From Pyropia haitanensis (lineage: Eukaryota; Rhodophyta; Bangiophyceae; Bangiales; Bangiaceae), in assembly GCA_008729055.1 (NCBI GenBank), contig SDUX01000002.1:3313874-3377873 (forward strand): a stretch of DNA of 64,000 nt, read 5' to 3'. Shown in pieces: positions 22,711 through 32,076 of this stretch. The position numbers and the translations under genes are program-made. The first letter of the stretch is position 1. Each line of letters starts with the position of its first letter. A model generated the notes under the pieces. It was given only the letters and a program-made list of their open reading frames with translations, ran no database searches and was not told where the DNA came from.

Positions 22711-24303
22711 TCATGCTCCCGTCCCCCCCGCCCCCCCCCCCGCCCCCTCGTCCCACAGCGCCACGCCAAACGTCACGAGCAGCGGGTCGGACGTGGCGAC
22801 CGTCACGGGCCACTCGTGGACGCGGTTGGAGGTGGACGCGGCGAGGGCGCGGCCCCCTGCGCCCCCCCCCGCGGCCGCGTCCAGGCGGGTGCCGGCCAGG
22901 TCCCACACCAGGCCCGCCGTCGTGACCGCCCGCACGGGGCCGCCCAGCGGCAAGAGGCCCACCGTTGGCATTGGCGCCGCGGCAGCGGCGGCGGCGGCGG
23001 CGGCAGCGCCGGCGGCGTCGTCGGCGGCGGCGTCGGCGGCGGCGTCGGCGTCCGCAGCGTCGGCGTCCGCGGCGCGGGTGGTGACGGCGGGAAGCCCCCG
23101 GCCGGGTTGCCGTGCCCCCCCCCCGACCGTGCCACGGCGACCGCCGCGGCGACCGCCGCCGGCGTCACGCCCGCGGCGGTGATGGTGTGGGTGCCCGGCA
23201 CGAGCACAAACGTCCACCCGCCCTCGCCCAGCCGGTACACCTGCACGGCGGGGGTGGTGTGGCGGTAGAGCGCGAGGTAGTTGCCGAGGTCGTGGTCCGC
23301 ACGCCCGCCGTGGCCGCCCACCAGCAGCACCGTCGCTGGGGGGAGGGCCGCCCGCCGCGCCTGGCCGTCGTCGCCATCGCCATCAGCGTCAGCGGCGGCG
23401 GTGGCGGCGGCCGCCTCAGTGGCGGCGCCCGTTGTGGCGGCGGCGGCGGCGGCGGTGGCGGCGACCGCATCGCGGGGCGCGGCGGGCGGCGGGCAGCGTC
23501 CGTCCTCCCCCAGGCCGGCGGCGAGCGACGCGACGACCGCGGCCATCCCCTTGTCCAGGTCCCCCTCGTCCTGCGACGGCGCCGCGGCCAGGGTGCCCGC
23601 CGCGGCCACCGCCGCCCGCACGGCCGGGCGGAGCGAGTCGAGGTCCCCGACCACCGCCGCCGGCGCCAGCCGCCCGCCCGCCCACGCGCCACCCCCACCC
23701 CCGCCGCCGCCGCCCCCACCGCCGCCGCCGCCGCCGCCACGCCGCGCCGCGTCGGCGGCGCCGTCCGCGGCGAGCGCGTCCCACAGCGCGTTGGCGCCGC
23801 CATCCGCACAAACGAGCCCCCCCCCCGTGGCGCCGCCGCCACCGCCGCCGTCGCCGGCGCACTCCCCGCCCGAGGCGGACGACAGCGGCGGCGGCGGCGT
23901 CGACGCGGCGGCGGCGAGCCACACGAGCGCCGGCGGCAGGCGGGAGCCCGCGAGCAGCAGCGCCCGGCAGCGGCGACGGGCGGCGGGGGGGGGGTGCAGC
24001 AGCAGCGCACCGAGGGAGTGGTGGCGGCGGCCGCGGCCGAGGTGGGGGGGGGGGGAGCGAGGGGGGAAGGGGGGGAGGGGGTGGGGGGGGGGGGGGGGGT
24101 GGGGGGGGGCATACCCGCCGCCGCCGTTACCGTTGGCACGCCGCCGACGGTGGGGGGGGGGGGGGGACGCGCCGGGACGCGCCGCGGGGGCAGGAGCAGC
24201 GGCGGCGGCGGCGGCGACGGTGGGCGGCGGTGGGGGAGGCGGCGGCGGCGGCGGTGGGGGCGGCGGCGGCGGCGGCGGCGGCGGCGGCAGCGACAAACGC
24301 CAT
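22711..24303 (-). CDS. TPK1: Thiamin pyrophosphokinase (frame broken at homopolymers)
   Basis: The enzyme transfers a pyrophosphate from ATP to thiamin, making thiamin diphosphate. The TPK motifs occur in order: RALLLAGSRLPPALVWLAAA, LVCADGGANALWDAL, VVGDLDSLRP, SQDEGDLDKGM (counterpart of QDxTDFxK), VLLVGGHGGRADHDLGNYLA, then in a second frame VGLLPLGGPVRAVTTAGLVW and STSNRV near the C-terminus. The switch between the two frames falls at a 10-C run (23115-23124), so a length error is likely. Ala- and Gly-rich loops, including a run of about 17 Gly after ADGGAN, inflate the protein. The start is uncertain: ATG at 24303 (MAFVAAAA) has good context and could begin a targeting peptide, but another homopolymer at 24150-24164 must be crossed to join it to the catalytic frame. 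The left end of a TIR element lies 94 bp upstream of that ATG. Confidence 0.85.
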
Positions 24304-24396
24304 TGGCGGCGGCGGTGCGGGGGGGGGGCGACGGCGGCGGGGCGGCGGCGGGGGCGTGGCGCGGGTGCCGCCGCGGCGGTCCGCCGTTGCCGCCGC

Positions 24397-25828
24397 GGCT
24401 CCCGTCCCATGCACACACGAGGGCCCGGTTTCATCCCACCAATAGAAGTCAAGGAGGGGACGATGCGTGGTGTAACTGATGGATGGGGGCGCAAGCTGTC
24501 GACCGCTCTCAGCCGCAGCCTGTATGTAGCGGCGCACAGCGCTCGGGCTTGAAACAGCATCAGCCAGTAGAACATCTGGGATACACAACTTACAGCTGTT
24601 TTCGATGACTGTCAAGCTTTGTGAAACATCGCTTCAAAACTGAGATAGGTGGAGACCTTTTGCAGTGTTAGCTGTTGGACGGACGTACTTTGGAACGCGA
24701 GGGGACTGCAGATGTTCCACTTCTGGGATTTCAATTTGTCATGGATATAAATACTGGTTGTGGTGTAGGTGATGCGGTGAAGACACTCGCCGGTTGGGGG
24801 CGTCCGCCGGCTGCGACGGCAGTCTGCCAAAGGGAAAAAGTCTGGTGACGGCTAGCAGCGCCCACAGGCTGGCGGGCGGCCGCCGGCCAATGGGAATTGG
24901 GTGTCGGTAGCGCTCGCGGTTGGCGGCCGGGGGCAGCAGCTGCCGGCGGGGGTTGAGGTTGGTGGCGGGCCGCGGGCTCAACTGTCGGAGAGGTCGGCGC
25001 CGGCCGGATCGGGGCGACTGACTGCCGCTGCCAAAGCTCGCAGCGGGGATAGAAAGTAGTAAGGGTGGTCGCCAGTGGCCGCAGGCGCGGCAGCGGTTGC
25101 CGGCCCGTGGAGGGTGTGCGCCCGTCGCGCTGGCGGCTGGTGGCGGTCGGCGGCCACTAACAGAGGGATTGGGGGATAGCGTCGGGCGGAAGTGTATGCG
25201 GGTGGGGGGAGAGATCTGAGCCCGCGGAGAGCGTCCGCCTGCGTCGGCGGCAGCTGCAGGCGCGGGGAGGGGCTAGCGGCGGGAGCCAACGGCGGCAAAT
25301 GAGGGAGTGGGCGCTAGCTGGGGAGTGGTGACCTCAGACCATCCTGGAGACTGGTGTTCATTAAATGGACTGGTGGCGGGGTTGCGGGCTGGGAGAGGTT
25401 GGCGGGGGCTGCGAGCGGGTGGCGCTGGGTGCCGGGTGGCAGGTACCTGGCGACAGAAGGTGCGCCCCGCGGTCGGGGCGCGAGGGGCCGTCGCCCGCCG
25501 GCCGCATCAGCGACCGCTGGGTTGGAATGCGGCGTTCCGCATCACTACCGGCCGAAGGGTGCAGTCAGTCGGCGGCTGCTCGCGCGGAGGCTGCCTCTCC
25601 AGTCAGACGCGGAAGGGGCGGCAGCTGCAAGCATAGAGGAATCAATATAAGGGAAAGCCTGATAAGCCCAGCACAACAGCAAAATTATGTATTTATGTAC
25701 ATCATTGACTAGTGTTCTAAACATTTGAAAATGTATCGAAAATGTGGGAGCTCGTCCAGGGCTAATCAAATTTCAGCTAAAGGGTCCTATTCAAAACTCA
25801 GAACGCGTGTGTGCATGGGACGGGAGCC
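24397..25828. mobile_element. TIR element, first of two tandem copies (1,432 bp)
   Basis: The element begins GGCTCCCGTCCCATGCACAC and ends with the inverse of the same 23-bp end (25806-25828). The interior is less GC-rich than its surroundings at both ends and carries a TATAAATA motif at 24746-24753. No transposase or other recognisable protein is encoded; the open frames are short and unlike any family I know. The hexamer CGCCGC sits just outside its left end and again just outside its right end, so a short target duplication is possible, although the host DNA is itself (GCC)-rich. Insertion lies just upstream of thiamin pyrophosphokinase and may affect that promoter. Superfamily is unknown. 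Confidence 0.8.
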
Positions 25829-25834
25829 CGCCGC

Positions 25835-27266
25835 GGCTCCCGTCCCATGCACACACGAGGGCCCGGTTTCATCCCACCAATAGAAGTCAAGGAGGGGACG
25901 ATGCGTGGTGTAACTGATGGATGGGGGCGCAAGCTGTCGACCGCTCTCAGCCGCAGCCTGTATGTAGCGGCGCACAGCGCTCGGGCTTGAAACAGCATCA
26001 GCCAGTAGAACATCTGGGATACACAACTTACAGCTGTTTTCGATGACTGTCAAGCTTTGTGAAACATCGCTTCAAAACTGAGATAGGTGGAGACCTTTTG
26101 CAGTGTTAGCTGTTGGACGGACGTACTTTGGAACGCGAGGGGACTGCAGATGTTCCACTTCTGGGATTTCAATTTGTCATGGATATAAATACTGGTTGTG
26201 GTGTAGGTGATGCGGTGAAGACACTCGCCGGTTGGGGGCGTCCGCCGGCTGCGACGGCAGTCTGCCAAAGGGAAAAAGTCTGGTGACGGCTAGCAGCGCC
26301 CACAGGCTGGCGGGCGGCCGCCGGCCAATGGGAATTGGGTGTCGGTAGCGCTCGCGGTTGGCGGCCGGGGGCAGCAGCTGCCGGCGGGGGTTGAGGTTGG
26401 TGGCGGGCCGCGGGCTCAACTGTCGGAGAGGTCGGCGCCGGCCGGATCGGGGCGACTGACTGCCGCTGCCAAAGCTCGCAGCGGGGATAGAAAGTAGTAA
26501 GGGTGGTCGCCAGTGGCCGCAGGCGCGGCAGCGGTTGCCGGCCCGTGGAGGGTGTGCGCCCGTCGCGCTGGCGGCTGGTGGCGGTCGGCGGCCACTAACA
26601 GAGGGATTGGGGGATAGCGTCGGGCGGAAGTGTATGCGGGTGGGGGGAGAGATCTGAGCCCGCGGAGAGCGTCCGCCTGCGTCGGCGGCAGCTGCAGGCG
26701 CGGGGAGGGGCTAGCGGCGGGAGCCAACGGCGGCAAATGAGGGAGTGGGCGCTAGCTGGGGAGTGGTGACCTCAGACCATCCTGGAGACTGGTGTTCATT
26801 AAATGGACTGGTGGCGGGGTTGCGGGCTGGGAGAGGTTGGCGGGGGCTGCGAGCGGGTGGCGCTGGGTGCCGGGTGGCAGGTACCTGGCGACAGAAGGTG
26901 CGCCCCGCGGTCGGGGCGCGAGGGGCCGTCGCCCGCCGGCCGCATCAGCGACCGCTGGGTTGGAATGCGGCGTTCCGCATCACTACCGGCCGAAGGGTGC
27001 AGTCAGTCGGCGGCTGCTCGCGCGGAGGCTGCCTCTCCAGTCAGACGCGGAAGGGGCGGCAGCTGCAAGCATAGAGGAATCAATATAAGGGAAAGCCTGA
27101 TAAGCCCAGCACAACAGCAAAATTATGTATTTATGTACATCATTGACTAGTGTTCTAAACATTTGAAAATGTATCGAAAATGTGGGAGCTCGTCCAGGGC
27201 TAATCAAATTTCAGCTAAAGGGTCCTATTCAAAACTCAGAACGCGTGTGTGCATGGGACGGGAGCC
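25835..27266. mobile_element. TIR element, second tandem copy (1,432 bp)
   Basis: This repeats the preceding element at a constant offset of 1,438 bp. All stretches and translated frames I compared are identical between the copies. Only the six bases CGCCGC (25829-25834) separate the right end of copy one from the left end of copy two, and GCCGCC follows copy two. Identity suggests a very recent duplication or repeated insertion at the same target, or an assembly artefact. The TATAAATA motif recurs at 26184-26191. Confidence 0.8.
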
Positions 27267-28239
27267 GCCGCCGCCGCCGACGGCCACACGGATCACAACG
27301 GCGGCGGCGGCCGCGGTCGGGCGGCGGGGGGGGGTGCCGCGCGCCCCTCGCGGGCCGCCGTGTGGGGTGCCGCGGCGGCGGCCGCGGCTCCCACGCGTCG
27401 CCCGCCGTCCCAGCCGCTGCGGCTGCCGCTATGGCTGGGACGATCCCACCGACGCGGGGGGGTGTGGGGGGGGGGGGGGGGCACCGCCAGTGGCGCGGGG
27501 AGGGGGGGGGCGGGACGCGGCGCGTCCGCCGCCGCCGGCCGCCACCGCCGTGCGCCCGTCGTGCGCGGCCGCCGCGACCGGCGGCCGGCCGGCCGCGACG
27601 CACCGCCGCGCCGACGCGACGACGCGGGTGTGGTTCCGACGGGCGCGCCGCGTGTGGCGCAGGGGGGGGGGGGGGGGGGAACCCACCGGCGGCAGCTGCC
27701 GCCGCCGGCGGTGCGCCGCCGCGGCGGCCGCCGCGTCTCGCCGGCCGGCCGCCGGTGGCCGCGCCGGCGTCGCGCCGCCGCCGTGGGGCGGGCGGCGCCC
27801 GCGGCGGTGGCCGCGCCGCCGGCCGCGGCTGCGTGTGCGCGGGCGCGGTGGGGCGGCCGTCTCGGCGGGCGCGGAGGTGCAAACCGTGCACACGCGCCCC
27901 GACGGGGGGGGGGTCTGCCGGCCGCGCCGTGGGGGTCCTGCCTGCCCGACGCGGGGGTGCCAGTTGGTACAGTTTATCCAGGTCCGGTCCAGGACCGCCG
28001 GCCTGGCCGGCCATAGAGGGCGTGGGAAGTGGCCCGCGCCCCCCTGTGAGGGCTACCAGCTTGCCACCGGCGCGGTAGGCAGGCGGCAAGGAGACTAGCG
28101 CAGACAAAGAAGCAAGAGGAGAAAGAAAAAGACGGCCGACAGGACGGACGCCCAAGGGCGCCACCCCGGAAAGGTGGGAGGGGCGCGAGGGAAAACAAAC
28201 GTGCTGGCCGATGGCGGCTGGGGCGACGACCTTGGCCCG
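27267..28239. other. Extremely GC-rich spacer
   Basis: From the end of the second TIR element to the stop codon of the PAN protein, the DNA is dominated by CCG/CGG with GGCCGGCC palindromes (about 27583, 27740) and long G-runs (27466-27480, 27661-27679). Open frames on all strands look random. About 28080-28200 is the likely 3' UTR of the leftward gene. No gene is supported. Confidence 0.4.
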
Positions 28240-29256
28240 CTACACGGTGGGGCCGTAGCACGCCCCGTTCTTGATAACCGCCCGCTTGTTCGAGTGCCCC
28301 GGCGTGCACTCGGCCACGTCGCACGCAATCTCCCGCGGCGACGGGTCCCGCACCAGGCGCCCCGAGGTGAGGATGTAGCGCTGCTTGGCGCTGTTGCGGA
28401 AGTCGTCCCAGTAGGTGCACCCGCCGACGCACTTGGCGCCGCCCGTCCAAAACTTGCCGTCGCACCCAAAGTGGTACGCGCCGTGGCTGTTCTTGCCAAT
28501 GTACACGACCGGCCGCGTGCTCGCGACCAGCTGCAGCGAGCTGCCCCGCGCCTTGAAGTAGTAGCCATTGTGCTGGTTGAACCGCACCTTGACCACCGCC
28601 CCCGACGACGCCGACACCCACACCTGCACGTACTCATTGTCGTCGCCGTGGGCACCAAAGCCCAGGAAGCACGACCGCTGCTTCCCGTACCACAGCCCGT
28701 ACTGGTAGACGACCATGTCGCCGCAGCGGGCGGTGGCGTAAAAGACGGGCGCGTGCGGGTCCCAGCCCCGGCACGTGCCGTCCCGGGTGGCGGCCTGGCG
28801 CTTGTCATCCGGAAAGCACGACGAGCCGGCGCCATCGTCAAAGCGAAAGATCGGCAAGTACCGCGACGGGAAGACGGGGGCGGGCAGCGGCACGACCGTG
28901 CCACCGCTCGCCGGTGACTTCATCAGCCCACACACCGCCCCCGGTACGGCCGTGACGGTCGCGTCGCCGCGGCCTCGAGGCCCCGTCTTGAAGTAGCACG
29001 TCCCAAAAGACCACACAAAGTGCGTGCACCCCGCCGCGCGGCCACACGCCCCCGAGCAGTCCTCGCCACGGGTACTCGACCGCCCCGAGTCACGGTCCGA
29101 CGGGAAGTCACAGCCGTGCGCCCAGAAGGCGTCGGCCGACTCGCGCCACGATAGCGCGGCGGCGGCGGACGCGAACACCAGCACCGCCGCGACGGCCAGG
29201 GGGAGCGCCACCAGCGGGCGGAGACCGCCGCGGCGGCCACCCATGACGGGCGCCAT
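28240..29256 (-). CDS. Secreted PAN/Apple-like protein with an NPP1/Vps62-resembling C-terminal domain
   Basis: The 338-residue product starts MAPVMGGRRGGLRPLVALPL and has a strong signal peptide cleaved near residue 35. A Cys-rich block follows (WAHGCDFPSDRD, DCSGACGRAAGCTHFVWSFG, CYFKTG, AVCGLM), spaced like a PAN/Apple module, which usually binds protein or carbohydrate. The rest is a beta-rich domain with paired cysteines: RYLPIFRFDDG, GDMVVYQYGLWYG, DDNEYVQVWVSA, PVVYIGKNSHGAYHFGCDG and CVGGCTYWDDFRN. The order of an acidic plus E-Y-V-x-V-W-V strand followed by VVYI-x-K-N-S-H is reminiscent of NPP1-like and Vps62-like folds, but the GHRHDWE signature of NPP1 is absent, so no activity is claimed. 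It is likely an extracellular binding protein. MGG at 29244 is an alternative start. The frame is intact. Confidence 0.65.
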   Translation of the reverse strand: MAPVMGGRRGGLRPLVALPLAVAAVLVFASAAAALSWRESADAFWAHGCDFPSDRDSGRSSTRGEDCSGACGRAAGCTHFVWSFGTCYFKTGPRGRGDATVTAVPGAVCGLMKSPASGGTVVPLPAPVFPSRYLPIFRFDDGAGSSCFPDDKRQAATRDGTCRGWDPHAPVFYATARCGDMVVYQYGLWYGKQRSCFLGFGAHGDDNEYVQVWVSASSGAVVKVRFNQHNGYYFKARGSSLQLVASTRPVVYIGKNSHGAYHFGCDGKFWTGGAKCVGGCTYWDDFRNSAKQRYILTSGRLVRDPSPREIACDVAECTPGHSNKRAVIKNGACYGPTV

Positions 29257-29595
29257 GAGCCTGCTGACTGTGGAGGCACGGCGGCCGCGGCGGTAGCGGC
29301 GGTGTGCGGCCGGGGGGGAGGAGGCTGCCGTCGTCGGGGTGGGCGTCGACGGGGGGACCTGCCGGACGGGTACCCGACGGCCGCCGGGCGCCCATCCCCC
29401 CCCCTCCACGGGTTCTTATAGCACCCACCGCCGCCACCCCCGCAGCGGTAGGCACCCGCCGCCGCCTCTGGCCGACACGGCACCCGTCGCGGGCGGCACG
29501 CTGTGGTGGACAGTCGGGCACCAAACGGCCAGCGGGGCACCCCGCCGTGGCCACCGCTGCTGCCGGCAACCGCGCAGCGAGGCCAATCTAGCTAG
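29257..29595. other. Spacer between PAN protein and retroelement remnant
   Basis: This 339-bp region is the 5' flank of the leftward secreted-protein gene. It ends at stop codons that precede the retroelement frame. No feature was recognised. Confidence 0.4.
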
Positions 29596-30015
29596 CGCCG
29601 CGCGCTGACCCCCGGGAGACCCCCCCCGGACCCCTCCCCCCCCCCTCCACCCTCCCATTGCCGCCGCGGCGTGTCGTCTCCGTCAGACGCGGCGCCCCCC
29701 CCCCCTCCCCACCCCCCCCCCCGGCGACAGGCCCCGTCGGACGGTGCGCCCGCCCCGTCGGACGCCACGCCCGCCGCGACCTCCGTCCGTGTCGCCCAGA
29801 TTGTCCAGGACAAGGCAACCGGCGTGGTCATCCTCCCTGTTTGGCGCAACCAGCAGTGGTGGGCCACGGCTATGGAGCGGGCCAACGAGGTCTTCTTGTT
29901 GCCGCCCAACGCGGGGCTCTTCTCGCCAGGGCGTATTATGTCTTGTTTGTTCGTGTTAAGCTGTTATGTCTGCGCCAAGCGGGTGGGCTTATTGACATTG
30001 CTTCTCTCTCTCTAA
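29596..30015 (+). pseudogene. C-terminal fragment of a DIRS-type reverse transcriptase/RNase H polyprotein
   Basis: The open frame has no in-frame ATG. After a Pro-rich stretch it reads SVRVAQIVQDKATGVVILPV then WRNQQWWATAMERANEVFLL and PPNAGLFSPG. In DIRS/PAT elements a similar segment (a V/I-P-x-W followed by Q-x-W-W) lies at the end of the RNase H part just before the recombinase. The catalytic RT motifs are missing because the element is truncated on the left. After SPG the frame runs on to a stop without meaning. The family call is by motif recall and rests on the neighbouring recombinase. Confidence 0.55.
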
Positions 30016-30442
30016 TTGTGAGGGGTGGCGGATTGGGAGCCGCCGACCGGCCAGCTGTCCCCGCCCTCCACGGGTGGGGGATCTCCGCCGCTCCAGCCAG
30101 GGGCGGGGGGGATATCAGCTGGGGGCGCGGGGGGGACCGCCGGCCGCCGACGGCCGGCACGTTCGTTTGCCCTCGCGCCAGCGCTCTCGGCGCTGCGCGA
30201 GACGCTCCCTCCCACCTTCCCGGCTTGGCGCCCGCGTGAGACTCACCGTGGGCGAGTGCTTCTTCTTGCCTGCCTCCCTTGCGGGGCACGCTGTTTGCCC
30301 TCTCTTGTTCTGGGCGCGAGCACATTCTCGCGCCCAAGGTTTGGCCGGCTTGCTGTGGCGATCTTTGGACACACACGCACCCGGCCGAGCCAATATATAA
30401 ACGTGTATCTATTGGCACACCCGCGGCTGGAGGCAGGAGTAA
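30016..30442 (+). promoter_or_regulatory. Region before the recombinase, with TATA box
   Basis: A TATATAA motif lies at 30394-30400, about 50-100 bp before the recombinase reading frame, in the right orientation to be its core promoter. The rest of this 427-bp stretch has no recognisable gene. Confidence 0.45.
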
Positions 30443-31549
30443 CCAAACGCCCAACGCTCGCCCGCATTGGCGCGTCGCGGCCTTCCGCTTCCTCAATGGC
30501 GGGCAGCTGCCGCCACGGGATGGCGGCAAGACCAAGCCGACACTCTCGCCGCAGCCGCACCTGACAACGGACTTGCAGCCGCTGCCCTTGCCGAGTTGCA
30601 AGTCCTGTCTTTGAGGGACGCCACGGCAGCCAGCTATGGCGCTGGCTGGCTGCGCTTTTGCGCTTTTTGTCGTGCGGGAGGGTACCGTCCCCTGCCGGCA
30701 ACGTCGACTACAGTGGGACGCTACATCGCGTTCCATTGGCTGAAGGGCACTGTCCAGCCCTCCAGCATGCGGACCTACCTCTCACCCATCCGCAAGCGGC
30801 ATATTGCCGCGGGTTTTCCTAACCCCTGCTCGACGGACCTGGTCGCCGACGCGCTGGCGGGTTTCACCAACGCCTGGCTGGACTCCCACGGATCCAAGGC
30901 CAAGCGGGTGGCACTTCCTGCGACGGTCGCCTGGCGCCTGGCAGGGCTGGCCATGACGACGCAGAGTACCACCATCCGCACGCGGTTGACCGCCGTGGTG
31001 GCACACTACTTTATGTGCCGTCGAGCCAAGGACGTCCTCTCTCTCAAGGCGCAGGACGTCCAGATGCTGGCTGACGGAGGCGTGTCGTTCCAGATCTGTC
31101 GAACCAAGACAGACGCCAAACGCCCTGGCGGAGAGCGTTTGGCGCACACCTTCCCCCCTATTACCTTTTCATCCATTCCCGACCTCCCTGTGCTTCTCCT
31201 GCGCCGCGCCCTGGCGGCCCACCGCAGCTACCACCGCCCTGACCAACGCCTTTTCCCCGCGCCATCCGGTGACGCGGGCACCATCCTGTCGGGGTGGCTG
31301 CGCGCAGGGCTAACGATGTTGGGAGTGGAGCCGGCCGTAGGCACGGTCTACGCCAGTCACTCCTGCCGCAGCGGTGGGTGTACGGCTATGCGGTCGGTAG
31401 GCATCGGGCTGGATGCCGTTGCCCAATGGGCAGGTATGACGGTCGAGACTCTGACCAAGAGCTACAACGATGCGTTGGCTGTCGCGACCCCAGAGGCCCA
31501 CTACTTTTTCGGGCGCCTTCTACCGCGGGCGCTGCAGCTACCCGCGTGA
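30443..31549 (+). CDS. Tyrosine recombinase/integrase of the retroelement
   Basis: Tyrosine recombinases cut and rejoin DNA through a tyrosine; in DIRS-like elements one integrates the circular cDNA copy. The N-terminal core-binding part has SLRDATAASYGAGWLRFCAF and TTVGRYIAFHWLKG. The catalytic residues fall in order: the first Arg in CRRAKDVLSL (about 31017-31046), Lys in RTKTDAKRPGG (about 31096), HSCRSGG for the H-x-x-R box (about 31358), QWAGM for the Trp/His position and the nucleophile in TKSYND (about 31461). The frame opens after a stop at 30440, but no in-frame ATG occurs before about 30766, well inside the domain. Either an upstream exon supplies the start (an AG near 30507 could be an acceptor), or initiation is non-AUG, or the copy is dead. 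Cryptons have similar enzymes, but the neighbouring RT remnant favours a retroelement. Confidence 0.78.
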   Translation, partial: PNAQRSPALARRGLPLPQWRAAAATGWRQDQADTLAAAAPDNGLAAAALAELQVLSLRDATAASYGAGWLRFCAFCRAGGYRPLPATSTTVGRYIAFHWLKGTVQPSSMRTYLSPIRKRHIAAGFPNPCSTDLVADALAGFTNAWLDSHGSKAKRVALPATVAWRLAGLAMTTQSTTIRTRLTAVVAHYFMCRRAKDVLSLKAQDVQMLADGGVSFQICRTKTDAKRPGGERLAHTFPPITFSSIPDLPVLLLRRALAAHRSYHRPDQRLFPAPSGDAGTILSGWLRAGLTMLGVEPAVGTVYASHSCRSGGCTAMRSVGIGLDAVAQWAGMTVETLTKSYNDALAVATPEAHYFFGRLLPRALQLPA

Positions 31550-31566
31550 CGCCCGTGCTCCCTCTG

Positions 31567-31602
31567 ATGGCTACATGCGGCGTCGTGCTTGCGTCTCTGT
31601 TA
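31567..31602. repeat. 36-bp direct repeat, copy 1
   Basis: This begins ATGGCTACATGCGGCGTCGT and lies 17 bp after the recombinase stop codon. It is identical to 32041-32076, 474 bp downstream. It may be one of the split direct repeats of a DIRS/PAT-like element. Confidence 0.9.
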
Positions 31603-31757
31603 TGCTTCGTTATTTGTCGTCTCTTCACCGGGTAACTCCGATCGATTGACTGGGTCGTTGCGGCGAGCGAGGTACTCCTCATGAGTGGGAGAGGCGCCGA
31701 CTGACACGACTGCCCAACCGGCAGGAGAGGGCTGCCGAGGAGAGGCGGGCTGTGTCG

Positions 31758-31816
31758 GGCGGCGGCGGCTGCGAGCCGAGCCGTAGGGCGGCGGCGGCTG
31801 CGCGCCGAGCCCCTTA
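31758..31816. repeat. 28-bp tandem duplication
   Basis: Two adjacent copies of a unit reading GGGCGGCGGCGGCTGCG then A/CGCCGAGCC lie between the two copies of the 36-bp direct repeat. Confidence 0.7.
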
Positions 31817-32040
31817 TCTACGACCCCGCCGCTCCTCCGTTCTCCCTCCCGCCGGGCCGGCACGTCCGTCGTCTTTCGCGCCTCCCACCATCCTCCCTGC
31901 GCCCGTACCGCTGACGCACATCTTGTCGTCTTTCGTGGGCCACTCGGCCCCGCTCATGCTGGACATGTGCGGGGTGTGTACCATTGTATTTTATCGTTTG
32001 TTTATCTTGGCCGCAACCCAAACGAATAAACACACTGTCA

Positions 32041-32076
32041 ATGGCTACATGCGGCGTCGTGCTTGCGTCTCTGTTA
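32041..32076. repeat. 36-bp direct repeat, copy 2
   Basis: This is the second exact copy of the repeat at 31567-31602. Sequence identity stops abruptly at both edges of the repeat. The right limit of the retroelement is placed here. Confidence 0.9.

Larger units (their letters stand above)
29596..32076 (+). mobile_element. DIRS/PAT-like tyrosine-recombinase retrotransposon remnant
   Basis: Three features lie in the order expected for the 3' half of a DIRS/PAT-like element: the tail of a reverse transcriptase/RNase H frame, a tyrosine recombinase frame, and a 36-bp direct repeat (31567-31602 and 32041-32076) behind it. DIRS-type elements have split direct or inverted repeats in place of LTRs and integrate by recombinase. 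The 5' part (the bulk of RT and the left repeat) is absent; the left limit is where the fragment frame opens and is approximate. Kangaroo-like elements are known in green algae, so presence in an alga is not surprising. Confidence 0.65.

Noticed and set aside
24397..27266. Interpreting the tandem pair as two LTRs of a retrotransposon
   Set aside because: The ends do not start TG and end CA, each copy has its own inverted termini, and only six bases lie between them.
28240..29256. Reading the secreted PAN protein as an NPP1-type necrosis-inducing protein
   Set aside because: The defining GHRHDWE heptapeptide is absent, so only a fold-level resemblance can be suggested.
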